DNA of 59,072 nucleotides, from contig JARKRC010000048.1 of the NCBI GenBank assembly GCA_029974595.1, positions 1 through 59,072 on the forward strand, given 5' to 3'. Below are positions 8,244 through 17,900 of the stretch, piece after piece. How positions within the stretch are numbered: position 1 is the first letter of the stretch; every line of letters begins with the position of its first letter. The translations under genes were made by a program, and so were the position numbers. A model generated the notes under the pieces. That model was given only the letters and a program-made list of their open reading frames with translations, was not told the DNA's origin and made no database searches. The stretch is from Ereboglobus sp. (GTDB lineage: Bacteria > Verrucomicrobiota > Verrucomicrobiia > Opitutales > Opitutaceae).

Positions 8244-9181
8244 TGTGTTTGGCTTTCTATAAACTCCATTTCGGCGGAGACGAAATAATGATCGCTCGGA
8301 TAGCGCCCGCCGATGCTGTCGCGAATCACTTCCGAGGCCAGCGTCCTGAGCGCGCCGCGCCGGAGGACAAAATCAATTTTTTTCCGCACCGCGCCCTCCG
8401 GCTCGGCGGCAAAGGCCGCGCCGCGAAACTGGTGCGCGGTGAGGCCGGGATCGCGCCCGCCGTTGATCTCGGCAAACGTGTCGATCCAGCCGCCGTTGCG
8501 GAGAATCGCCATCGCCTTGCTGTCGGCGGATGAATTGAAATCGCCGCAAAAAATCTGCGGCATATCGCCGAACAATTCGGCGCCGAGGCGGACCGCGACC
8601 TTCGCGCCGTTTTCCCGGGCCTCGCGGCTCAGGTAATCGAAATGGGTGTTCCAGATGACAAACACCTTTCCGTTTTTCCTGTCCTTGAGCTTCACCCAGT
8701 TTGCATAGCGCGGCCCGGAGGAGCCCCAGTCCTTCGAGCCTTTTACGTGAGGCGTTTTCGAGAGCCAGAATCCGCCGCCGTCCAGTTTCTCAAAGCGCGC
8801 GGTCGAATATAAAATCGGGTTGCTCGGTATGACGGGCTCGCGATTGCCGATGCCGAAATAGACAAACCCGGGCATCGCCGACAGCACATCCTCGATCTGC
8901 GGAAGGCGCGCCTCCTGGCAGCAGATGATGTCGGCCTTTTGAGCGAGCAGCACGCGGACACAAGTCTCCTTGCGCTGCTTCCAGCCGAAGCCCGCCCTGT
9001 CATCCTCCTTCTTCGGATGACGGATGTTGGCGGTGACGACCCGGATGGAGGCGTCGGACTTTCGCTCGCGGATGACGAGTTCGTCGTGCTTGACCGCGCC
9101 GTTTGCGAGCAGCGGCAAAACCAAGGCGAGCGCGAAACAGGCAAACCCGCCCGGCGCAAGGCGGCAGAAGGGCTTTCCCAT
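8240..9181 (-). CDS. Second secreted EEP-family hydrolase
   Basis: The product is about 313 residues from the ATG at 9181, which has an AGGGA-type ribosome site 8 nt ahead; another ATG at 9187 overlaps the upstream stop codon. A signal peptide (MGKPFCRLAPGG, hydrophobic core ending LLANG) leads into an EEP domain with VVTANIRHP, CCQEARL (catalytic Glu), WNTHFDY, FCGDFNS, KKIDFVL and PSDHYFVSAEM. It is a paralogue of the next gene and shares the same motif order. Two coupled copies may differ in substrate. Position between phosphoesterase genes supports extracytoplasmic phosphoester cleavage. Confidence 0.85.
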   Translation of the reverse strand: MGKPFCRLAPGGFACFALALVLPLLANGAVKHDELVIRERKSDASIRVVTANIRHPKKEDDRAGFGWKQRKETCVRVLLAQKADIICCQEARLPQIEDVLSAMPGFVYFGIGNREPVIPSNPILYSTARFEKLDGGGFWLSKTPHVKGSKDWGSSGPRYANWVKLKDRKNGKVFVIWNTHFDYLSREARENGAKVAVRLGAELFGDMPQIFCGDFNSSADSKAMAILRNGGWIDTFAEINGGRDPGLTAHQFRGAAFAAEPEGAVRKKIDFVLRRGALRTLASEVIRDSIGGRYPSDHYFVSAEMEFIESQTQ

Positions 9182-9183
9182 TG

Positions 9184-11106
9184 TCATTTCCCTGCTTTTT
9201 CCGCGACGGCATTGACGCGGAATGTGCGAGGCCCGGTCTTCACCGTCTTCTTGCCGTCGGAGACTTCGGCATACCATTCATACGATGAGCCGGGGGCGAG
9301 ATTGTCCCATACGCACTCGGTGTTTTTGCCCGATTTGACCGTCATGCGGTTCAGCTCGGTGAAGTTTTCCACCTTCGTGCCGAAATTATAATCCAGCGAA
9401 TAATCGCTCGCCGGGTCGGCGCGCCATTCGTTGAGGAAGGGCGAATAGGTTTTTACATAAATGCGATTCTGGCGCGGAGAGAGCGTCACGATGCCGAGGA
9501 ATCCCTTTCCGCCATCGCCATCGAACTGGAAATCCTGCACTATTCCGTAAACGGTATTGCCGTTATATACATCGGTGCGGCGTCCTTCGCCGGTAATATG
9601 TCCGCCGGCGATGAACGTGAGGTTGGGGAAGCCCTTGAGCGCTTCGTGGATGGCCTTGCCGTCCGGCGAATAAGGTGATTCGAGGCCGGGAACCATTGTA
9701 TAATGGGTGATTACAAACGCCCGCCGGTCCATGTGTTTCCTGATCACGCCGGCGGCCCATTTGAGCAAGTCGGGATCCTTGCGCGGACGCATGTATTCCA
9801 TGCTTATGACAATGCCCTTTTCCTGTCCGGCATCAAAGAGCACATAGTAGTTGTTGTTATCCTTTCCGTAGTGACCGCCGTAATAGCTTTTGCCCTCAAA
9901 GTGCGGGACTCCGAAATATTTATTATAATAATTCGCCGTGCCGCCGTCGCCGCCGGGGTGTTTCTGGTCGTGATTCCCAACGGCAAGACAATACGGCACG
10001 CCCTGCGGCAGGCCTGTGAGCGCGGGGTTTTCCAGCTTGTAAAGGGCGCTGGAAGCGCGCTGCCATTGCACTTCGTCAACATCGCCCTGGTCCGAAATGT
10101 CGCCGAGATGAAACACGCACGCGATGTTTTGTTGTTTTGCGACTTTTATAATCCAGGCAACCTGCGCCTCCAGCATGGGCATGGTTCCGCCATGACGCTC
10201 CCGCGTGTAATACTGGGTGTCGGGCATGAGTACGATCGAATAATCCGGGGCAGCCTCGGCTTGTTTGCGCCCGTAGAAGACGACGTTGAGCGAGTCGTTG
10301 TCGGTGTCGGTGGCCTGCAGGTTCAGCGCGGCGGCGGCGCCCGTGGTTCTCGATTTTCCCAATGAAGCCGAAAGCCCGTCGATGCGCGGGGCTTTGTTGG
10401 AAGGATCGGCATCGAAGGTCACGATCAACTCGGGCCTCTGCTCCGGCGAAGTCATTTTGGATGAGCAAAAGCCGTAATTATCGCTTTGCGTGCGGACATT
10501 GTGCAGCACCCAGCCGTAATTCGGCGCGCCTTCGGCCCAAGCGCGCAGCGACTTCGTCACATCGACTTCGTAGTATTGGTTTTTATTATAAAACACATTG
10601 CTCGCATCGGGTGCGGCAACGGCATCGCGTCCGTTCAGGCGCACGCCGTCGCGCCCCCATGCGGCGGCGTTCCAAGTCGCGTTCTCTTTCCAAGGCACGA
10701 GCATGCGGTTGAAAAGAATCCGGTGGGCGCTCGTTTCACGGCCCGAATAAATGCGCAGGATTGCCTTGGTAATCCCGGCGCCGGGCGGGATTTGGCCGGG
10801 ACGCTGTCCGATGATGTCGCGAAACTGCACAAGCACCTGCTGCGCCTCGTCATCCTTGGGCCTTTCCACGATCAGAACCTTGCCGGTTGATGTCGCATTG
10901 GGCTTTGCCTTGGCAATGCCCGCTTCGAGCGCGCCCGCGTAACCGTTGACGCCGTTTTGGAAACGCACCGTGCGCGTTTCCATGGAAACAGTCGTCGCGA
11001 TGTCCGCCGCGGTTGCGATGCAGGCCGCGAAAGTGGCGAAGACAATCGCCGCCCACATGGCGCGGCGATTGTGCGTGTTTTTCAAGCAGGTGGTCGTGGT
11101 GTTCAC
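9184..11106 (-). CDS. Exported metallophosphoesterase with N-terminal DNRLRE-type domain
   Basis: The 640-residue protein starts at GTG 11106 (basic n-region, core IVFATFAACIATA); an ATG at 11058 is possible. Residues about 50-240 form a beta-sandwich of the DNRLRE/CBM96-like kind (ILRIYSG, WNAAAWG, YYEVDVTKSLRAWAEGAPNYGWVL), often used for binding polymers. Residues about 280-540 are a calcineurin-like phosphoesterase: LMPDTQYY, HLGDISDQGD, VGNHDQKHPGG, ITHYTMV and AGGHITGEG. A C-terminal fibronectin-like part (YEWYAEVSDGKKTVKTGPRTF) completes it. It follows the FAD oxidoreductase by 26 bp and overlaps the region of the next start. Likely a surface or periplasmic phosphatase/diesterase. Confidence 0.87.
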   Translation of the reverse strand: MNTTTTCLKNTHNRRAMWAAIVFATFAACIATAADIATTVSMETRTVRFQNGVNGYAGALEAGIAKAKPNATSTGKVLIVERPKDDEAQQVLVQFRDIIGQRPGQIPPGAGITKAILRIYSGRETSAHRILFNRMLVPWKENATWNAAAWGRDGVRLNGRDAVAAPDASNVFYNKNQYYEVDVTKSLRAWAEGAPNYGWVLHNVRTQSDNYGFCSSKMTSPEQRPELIVTFDADPSNKAPRIDGLSASLGKSRTTGAAAALNLQATDTDNDSLNVVFYGRKQAEAAPDYSIVLMPDTQYYTRERHGGTMPMLEAQVAWIIKVAKQQNIACVFHLGDISDQGDVDEVQWQRASSALYKLENPALTGLPQGVPYCLAVGNHDQKHPGGDGGTANYYNKYFGVPHFEGKSYYGGHYGKDNNNYYVLFDAGQEKGIVISMEYMRPRKDPDLLKWAAGVIRKHMDRRAFVITHYTMVPGLESPYSPDGKAIHEALKGFPNLTFIAGGHITGEGRRTDVYNGNTVYGIVQDFQFDGDGGKGFLGIVTLSPRQNRIYVKTYSPFLNEWRADPASDYSLDYNFGTKVENFTELNRMTVKSGKNTECVWDNLAPGSSYEWYAEVSDGKKTVKTGPRTFRVNAVAEKAGK

Positions 11107-11132
11107 TGGATGATGCAGTTTGCGTTGACGGA

Positions 11133-12512
11133 TCAGCTTCTGAGATAGGCTCCGCTCGCGCGCAGCGTGGCGCGCAGTTTCGCCACATCAAGCGACGCCG
11201 GAGCGACGCCATCGGTAACACTCAGAGCGGCGGCGCGCCCGGCGGCCTCGCCGATGGCCATGCAGGTGGACATCACGCGCGTGCCGGCCATCGCCTCGTG
11301 CGTCGTGCCGATGCAGCGGCCCGCGACGAGGAGGTTGCCGATTTTCTGCGGGAGCAGCGAGCCGTAGGGAATGTCGTAACAGTCGCCGCACCATTCGAGC
11401 GTGCAGTCGTTGTCGTTGGGCCGGTGGATGTCGATCGGGTAGCTGCCGACGGCGACGGCGTCGTCGAACTTGCGGCATGAGAGCAGGTCGTCGCGGTTGA
11501 GCATGTAGCGTCCGGTGACGCGGCGGGTTTCGCGAATGCCAAGGAACGGCGCGGTCATCGAGAACCATGCGTTTTCAAAGCCGGGCACGTAATTGATCAG
11601 GTATTTCGCAATGCCCTCGATTTGTTTGCGCGCGGTGATTTCGCCCTGCGTGAGGCTGTGCGAATCGGAGCCGTCGATGTCTTTCACGCGGGTCATGTTG
11701 ATCCATGCCTCGCCGCGGCGGATGCCGGTGATGATGATCGTACGGTCGGTCGGAACGGGAATGCCGTCGGCGCGCGCCTTCTGGATGAGGTTGCGGAGGC
11801 CGACCGTGATGAAGCGGCTGTTTTTCCCGAAATAGTCGGGCGGAATAAAATCCATCTGATAATCGCCCGGCTCGCCCGCAATGCTTTGGCGGAGTTTGTC
11901 GGTGTCCACATTGTCGATGCGGAACATGAGCGTGGGAGGCTGCATGCCGCCGTTTGCGTCGCCTTTTTCGCAGGGCGCGCCCGCTTGGAACGTCACGTCG
12001 GCGTCGCCCGTGCAGTCGATGACGCGTCTGGCGAGGATGGCCTCGCGGCGGCCCTTGCACTGGAAAATGCAGCCTTTGATGACGTCGTCTTCCACAATCG
12101 CGTCGGCAAACATGCTGTAGAACTGCACATCGACCCCGGCCTGGAGCAGCATGTCGAGCGCGACGGTTTTCACCATTTCGGGATCGATGATGGTGAGGCT
12201 CACGTGCAGCGGGCAGGCTTGATGGTCGCTGGCGGCGTCGAGCGCCTTCATGCGATCCATGAGTTTTTGCGGAAGCCCTTTTATGATGAGCTCCTTTTTC
12301 TGGCTCAGGAAGCCGAGGATGGGCAGGCCGATCGTGAGATTGCCGCCCACATGGCTGCGCCCCTCGACGAGCGTCACCTTCACGCCGCTTTCAGCCGCGG
12401 CAAGCGCGGCCATGATGCCCGCCGGGCCTCCGCCGACGACGAGGACATCGGTTTCCTTGTATATTGGCGTTTCGCGGGCCGGTTCGGTGATTGTATTATT
12501 TGCGTTTTTCAT
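11133..12512 (-). CDS. FAD-dependent oxidoreductase (FAD_oxidored family)
   Basis: The 459-residue protein has an FAD Rossmann motif at the N-terminus, DVLVVGGGPAGIMAALAAAE (about 23-42), followed by EGRSHVGGN and the typical CTGDADV and GRCIGTTHEAMAGTRVM segments near the middle and C-terminus. This matches the PF12831-type FAD oxidoreductases that are abundant in planctomycetes, verrucomicrobia and Bacteroidetes and occur in carbohydrate loci. There is no signal peptide, so it acts in the cytoplasm, probably on the solute brought in by the neighbouring MFS transporter. Genes on both sides lie within 45 bp. Substrate unknown. Confidence 0.88.
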   Translation of the reverse strand: MKNANNTITEPARETPIYKETDVLVVGGGPAGIMAALAAAESGVKVTLVEGRSHVGGNLTIGLPILGFLSQKKELIIKGLPQKLMDRMKALDAASDHQACPLHVSLTIIDPEMVKTVALDMLLQAGVDVQFYSMFADAIVEDDVIKGCIFQCKGRREAILARRVIDCTGDADVTFQAGAPCEKGDANGGMQPPTLMFRIDNVDTDKLRQSIAGEPGDYQMDFIPPDYFGKNSRFITVGLRNLIQKARADGIPVPTDRTIIITGIRRGEAWINMTRVKDIDGSDSHSLTQGEITARKQIEGIAKYLINYVPGFENAWFSMTAPFLGIRETRRVTGRYMLNRDDLLSCRKFDDAVAVGSYPIDIHRPNDNDCTLEWCGDCYDIPYGSLLPQKIGNLLVAGRCIGTTHEAMAGTRVMSTCMAIGEAAGRAAALSVTDGVAPASLDVAKLRATLRASGAYLRS

Positions 12513-12552
12513 GTCTCGATTTGTTTATAGGGTTTGAAGTTTGAATATTATA

Positions 12553-13800
12553 TCAAGCAGTCGACGCGGGTTTTTCCTTTCTCGCCATTGTCCACAGGAT
12601 GAGCGAGGCCAGCAAGTGCAGGCCCGCCATGGCGGTGAAGATGGCGGCGGGATTTGCGTCGTCGAGATGCTTGCCGACAAAAAAATTGAAGAGCACGGAG
12701 CCGAATGCCCCGCAGCCGGCGGCGATGCCGAGCGCGCCGCTGACGTTGCGGGTCGGAAACGTCTCCGTCATCATCACCGGCACGGTGAAAAGCCAGCTCA
12801 GGCAGATGGCGCACACGAGGCTGAAGATGGCGATGACGATAAACGGATTCGCGATGTGCGGAGTGAGCGCAAAAACGGGCATGAGGACGGCGATGGCGGT
12901 GAGCATGAGCTTGCGCGCGCGCAGCGGATCCATGCCGCCGCGCACCATGCGGTCGGAAATCATGCCGCTCGCGATGCCTCCAATCGCGGCGAACAAAAAC
13001 GGAATCCAGCCGAAGAGGCCGACCTGCCTCTCGGTAAGGCCGGCGGTTTTCAGGTAGCCGGGCAGCCAGAACAGGCAGAAATACCAGACCGGATCGCTGA
13101 TGAAGCGCACGAGGATGACGCCCCAGAGCGTGCGGGTTTTCCAGAGTTGCGGCCAGGTGAAGGCCGGCTCCTGCGCGGTGGAAACCGAGCCGGTGTTTTC
13201 CGCCAGCACCTCCGGCGGCGGGTTGCGATAAAACACGAGCCACAACGCGCCGACGATCAGTCCGAGCACGCCGGGCACGATGAAGGCGGCGCGCCAGTCG
13301 AAGCTCTCCTTCAGCCCCACGAGCAGGGGCGCGGCGACGACCATTCCGATCGTGCCGCCCGCCACGCACAGGCTGTTCGCGGTGGCGCGGAGTTTTTTTG
13401 GAAACCACTCCGTGACCACGCGCAACTGCGCGGCGTAGGCCATGGGCTCCGCGGCGCCGAGCAGTGCGCGGCACACGCCGAACGTCCATGCCACCCGCGT
13501 GAAGGCAGCCGCGATGCACGCGGCGGACCACACGACGATGCCGCCGCACATCATCCGCCGCACGCCGTCGCCCCGCCCGAAGCGATCGATGAGCCAACCT
13601 GACACCGGATACATCAGCGCATAAAAAACGATGAACACATTGGCAATCCAGGCGTAGCCTATATTGTTCAGGCCGAAGAGCGTTTTGATTTCCTTTTCAA
13701 GGAATGAAAGCGTCACCCGGTCGATATAGTTGAGCACCATGGCCGCGAAGATGATCGCGACGATGATCCAGCGGCGACGGTTTGGGATTAATGAAAACAT
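12553..13800 (-). CDS. MFS transporter, anion:cation symporter (hexuronate-like) family
   Basis: From the ATG at 13800 the protein has 415 residues: MFSLIPNRRRW then 12 predicted membrane segments. An in-frame ATG at 13923 would add 41 polar residues and is less likely. Features of the ACS family are the YIDRVTLS segment in helix 1, the GWLIDRFGRGDGVRR loop between helices 2 and 3, and EWFPKKLRATANS. Members import hexuronates, galactonate, phthalate and similar organic anions. Placed between the FAD oxidoreductase (40 bp) and nucleoside hydrolase (73 bp) genes, it probably imports a product of the exported enzymes. Confidence 0.87.
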   Translation of the reverse strand: MFSLIPNRRRWIIVAIIFAAMVLNYIDRVTLSFLEKEIKTLFGLNNIGYAWIANVFIVFYALMYPVSGWLIDRFGRGDGVRRMMCGGIVVWSAACIAAAFTRVAWTFGVCRALLGAAEPMAYAAQLRVVTEWFPKKLRATANSLCVAGGTIGMVVAAPLLVGLKESFDWRAAFIVPGVLGLIVGALWLVFYRNPPPEVLAENTGSVSTAQEPAFTWPQLWKTRTLWGVILVRFISDPVWYFCLFWLPGYLKTAGLTERQVGLFGWIPFLFAAIGGIASGMISDRMVRGGMDPLRARKLMLTAIAVLMPVFALTPHIANPFIVIAIFSLVCAICLSWLFTVPVMMTETFPTRNVSGALGIAAGCGAFGSVLFNFFVGKHLDDANPAAIFTAMAGLHLLASLILWTMARKEKPASTA

Positions 13801-13873
13801 TGTGGAATTGTGGAAATGTAGCTGCGCGGAGAAATGCGCGCGCGACGGGCGCGACGGCGTTGTTATGTTTGCG

Positions 13874-14902
13874 TCAGCGTTTGGCTTTTCCCGCGCCGGG
13901 TTTGCGGGATACGCGTTCGGCAAAGATGTTTCGCAAGGCTTCGCTTTGCTCCCCGGTCACGGTCAGGTAGATATCGGGCCCCGTCGCATCAGCCGTGAAT
14001 GGCGTGGCGCCTTTTCCAACGATGCTCACGCAGCCTTTTTCGGATTTTCCAAACAGGGCCGAATCGGGAAAAACCGCATACCACGCGCTGGTCAGATCCC
14101 AGCAAGGGCGCTCGTGCGGCGTCGGAATATAACGCTGGTAGGAATCGCGAATGATATGACCCGGCGGCAGCGTTTCATCGATGCACTTCGCAGGAAACAA
14201 AACCGCCTTGCCGATTTCAAAACCGCTCCACACGCGCGGAGTAGGCCAATGGGCGACGACATGCCGGGCGGCGGGCACGTCGAGTTTCACGTTAAACTCC
14301 GCATATTTCTGATCCTTGAAATTGCCGGCCATGAGCGAGAGGAAACGCACTTTTTCCTTAACGAGCGTCATGCCGTCCTTCGGGCTGATGTCGTCGGATC
14401 CGCTCTTCAGCAGATCGGCCATGTTGGTAAACATGCCGACTTGCACGATGACCACGCTGCCGGGCTTGGCGTCCGCGAGGGTTTTCCTCAAAAGACGCAG
14501 CGCGCCGGGGGCTTTTGCGGCGTCAAACCCGCCGCGCGGGGCATGGGCGCCTTCCGCCAGCGAAAGGAAATCCCGCTCCTTGCGAAAGCCTTCCGCGGGC
14601 GAGTTTGGATTGATCCCGATGGGGATGCCCGGATGTCCGTATGCTTCATTGATCGCCTGCGTATAGGGCGCGGCAAGTTTGTGCGGAATGGTGAGCGTGA
14701 TGGCGAGAATCTCGCATTTGCCCTCGTCCTGCAAGGTGTTCAGAATCGCGAGCGCGAGCGCGTCATCGACGTCATTGCCCATGTCGGTGTCGAATATCAG
14801 CTTCACCGGTTCCGACGCGGCAAAAACCGGCGCGGATGCGCAAACGCCAAGTGCCAGTGTGAAAAGCAGGACGATGTGATGGAGTCTCATGGTTGTTGGC
14901 AT
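13874..14902 (-). CDS. Exported inosine/uridine-preferring nucleoside hydrolase-like protein
   Basis: The product has 342 residues from ATG 14902, or 338 from ATG 14890; both leave a signal peptide (MRLHHIVLLFTLALGV, cleavage near VFA-AS). The calcium-binding signature of nucleoside hydrolases is present as DTDMGNDVDDALAL, followed by EILAITLTIPH and VVIVQVGMFTN. The family hydrolyses the N-glycosidic bond of nucleosides to base plus ribose. An exported member is unusual, since the classical enzymes are cytoplasmic, and suggests nucleoside cleavage in the periplasm. It starts 24 bp after the autotransporter stop codon and precedes the MFS gene, supporting a common transcript. Confidence 0.85.
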   Translation of the reverse strand: MPTTMRLHHIVLLFTLALGVCASAPVFAASEPVKLIFDTDMGNDVDDALALAILNTLQDEGKCEILAITLTIPHKLAAPYTQAINEAYGHPGIPIGINPNSPAEGFRKERDFLSLAEGAHAPRGGFDAAKAPGALRLLRKTLADAKPGSVVIVQVGMFTNMADLLKSGSDDISPKDGMTLVKEKVRFLSLMAGNFKDQKYAEFNVKLDVPAARHVVAHWPTPRVWSGFEIGKAVLFPAKCIDETLPPGHIIRDSYQRYIPTPHERPCWDLTSAWYAVFPDSALFGKSEKGCVSIVGKGATPFTADATGPDIYLTVTGEQSEALRNIFAERVSRKPGAGKAKR

Positions 14903-14926
14903 GTGCTTGCTGCGGTTCAAATTCGT

Positions 14927-17900
14927 TTAGAAGGCGTGGCGGTAGCCGAGGCTCACCGACCAGGGTTTTTGATAGCAGTCGCCTGTCGCAAACTCGTAGT
15001 CGAAGTAGAGCTGGCCTGCGGTTGTCGGACGCCAGATGAGACCAAGGCCCGCTTCGGCGCGAGTGCCATCGACATTCGGGCGCCAGCGGCTGCCCGCTTG
15101 GATTTCGCCTCCGGAACTCTCTTCATGAGAGGCTCCGAGGCGGCCCGAGAGTTCCATCACGCCTTGGGAGATCGCCCAGAGGCGTCCGGCTTTAACGCTG
15201 GCGCGCAGGCGTGTGATCGCTATGTCCTTGCCGGTCACTTCGAGGATGTTCGCTCCCGTGGTGCGGTAGTCGCCGCGTTCGAGGCGCGCGATCGAAGCCT
15301 GGGCAACGGGCTCGGCGAACCAGCCTTTGCCGATTGCACGGTCAAGAGCGATGCGTTTGCCCAGTTCGAGGGACGCGCCGAGCGCGTCGTCGCGGTGGTC
15401 CCCGGTCGTGGTGTTGCCGCTTTGGTCCGCGCTGTTGAGTTCATTTTTGTAGCGCACGGCGGCGAGGGTCAGGTTCGCGAACCAGCCGTTGTCGTGCAGC
15501 CAGGCGGCGTAGAGGCCGAGACCTGTCTGGATGCTTTCGCCGTCGGCCGTGCCGGTGCCTTCCCGGGGGCGGAAGTCCTGCGTGGCCCGTCCGTAGCCGG
15601 CGTAAGCGCCGATCACCAAACGCGCGGAGGTCAGGGGCAGTGTTTTGTCCGCTCCCAATTCGAAGCCGTAGAGTTCCATCTTGAAGGCGCGCATATCCGT
15701 CCCCGAGCTCAGGCGGGCCTGCTCGGCTCGGGCCCGGGCCCAGAGCGCAAACTCGCCGGAGGGCGCCTTGCCGGCCCCGCGCAGTTCGCCGAGGCGGCGG
15801 GCGAGGTTGTCCTGCGAGGCGAACCACATGAGGCTTTGCGCGCCGGGGACGCCGCGGATCGCGTCGTTGATGCCGGCTTCGCCGTTGGTCGCGAGGATGA
15901 TGTTGCCGCCGGAAGCCGGGACAATCGCGTAGTTGGTGCCGGCGTAGTCGAGGCCGCCGGTGAAGGTCGCGGTGTTGGAGCCCGAGATGGTCGCAAGGGC
16001 CGGCGCGGGGCCGCCGTGCGGCGCGGTCGCGTCGGGGGAGGCCGTCAGGTTGATGTGGTGCGCTCCGGTCGCGTTTCCAAGGACGATCAGCCGGTCGCTT
16101 TCGCCGGTGCCGGGATTGACCGTCATGTGCAACGCGCCGTTTCCGGAGAGGCTGCCGACTTTCACCGTGCGGTAGGTCATGCCCGAAGGCGGGGCGGCAA
16201 GGATGCCCGGGGGCGTCACAGGAACGGTCGCGGGGCTGCCAAAGTCGAGCGCGCCGTTGTTTGCCAGCGAGCCGAAGGTGTGCGTGGCCGGGCCGCCGAG
16301 CCGGATTGTGCCCGAGTTGATCGCCAGCGTTCCGGTGAAGGTGTTTTGCGCGCTCAGGACAAGCGTGCCCGCTCCTTCCTTCGTGAGGGATTTTTTGTCC
16401 CAGCCGGGGGCCGCCTCTCCGAGGCGGTCGCCCAAGGGCGTGTCCACCTCGAAGGTTTGGCCTTCGGCCAGGGTAAAGGTGCCGTGCGCCGATGAGGGCG
16501 CGTTCCACGCCAGACGGTAGGCGGCGCGGTAGGTCGCGTAGCCCGTATCGGCGTCCGTTTCGATGAAGCCGCCCGGCAGCAGGTAATCCGGCGCGCTTCC
16601 GCCCATGCCGGTGATGGAGGTGAAGCCGCCGTGGATTGCGCCCGAGGTCGCGGTGAGGATGAGCACGCCCGCGTCGGAGAGCTCGCTCGACTTGGCGACA
16701 GGCGCGTAGTTGAGGCCCGCGCCGGTGAGGTTCAGGCTGCCCGAGAGCACCGCGCTGCCGGCGGTGATGTAGGGCGTCGTGCGCGCGGAGTCGAGCTCGA
16801 TGCCCAGCGTGCCGCGAACGCCCTGCTTGTATTCGCCATCGACGGTCATTGAGCCGGTCGAGGCGATGTTGAGGATGCCCGTGCCCGAGTTTGCGATGAT
16901 GACGCTGCCATTTCTCGCGGCAAAGTAGCCCGCAAGGTTGAGCGTGCCGAGGGAACTCCCGCTGTGACCGACGGACAGGGCGCGGATGTCGAGCGCGGTC
17001 CCGCTGGTGATCACCGTGCCGGTCGCCTCAATCGTCATCGTGTCCGTGCCTTGGTAGCCGACATAGAGGTTTGCGTTGGAGGCCGAGTTGCGGGTGCCCG
17101 TGTCGAGGAAGCCGCGGACGATGATGCCGCCCGCGCTGCCGGCATAGCGCGCGCTCAGCAGGAAGTCGTTGTTGCCACCGCCGCGGATGATCATCGTGCC
17201 GGTTTGCTCGATCACGAGCGTGCCGGTGCCGTAGCTGCCGACTTCATTCGCGCTGCCGGAGACCAGCCACACGCCCGAGACGCTGGCAAAGCCTTGCGCG
17301 CCCGTGCCGGAGCCAAGAATCACATTGCCGCTCATGACCGTGCCGGTCGCCGCGATGGCGACGTAGCCAGCGGAGGCGTTGGCGTTGGCGATGGTCAGGT
17401 TGCCCGCCCTGTCGAAGAAGCCCGCGACCGTGAGCGTGCCGCTGGAGCCGGCTTGGTTGGCGACGTAGGTGTTTCCCGCGACGGTGATCGTGCCGGTCGG
17501 GGTGATGGCGAGTGAGCCAACGCCGGACTGGCCCACCGCGAGATTGCCGGTGATGCCAAAGAATCCGGCAACAGTGGCCGTGCCGCTGCCTCCCGCAACG
17601 CTGCCGATGTAGCTGGTGCCCGCGTTGCTGACCGTGCCCGTCGGCGCGATGTCGAGGGAGCCGGCGCCGTTGTAGCCCACCGCGAAGCTGCCGGTGACAG
17701 CGAGCAGGCCCGCGACATTGGCCCTGCCATTGGAACCGGCGGCGTTGCCGATATAGCTGGCGGCCCCGGCTGTCACCCTGCCGGTCGCGGCGATGTCGAG
17801 CGTGCCCGCGCCGGTGGAGCCGACCGCGAGGCTGCCGGTGGCGGAGAGCAATCCGGCGACAGTAGCCGTGCCGCTGGAATTCGCGCCGTTGCCGAGGTTG

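Noticed and set aside
13730-16495. Very long open frames on the plus strand opposite the autotransporter, MFS and nucleoside hydrolase genes
   Set aside because: They are mirror images of GC-rich codons on the minus strand, give Arg/Gly/Ala-rich products without domains, and cross several real genes.
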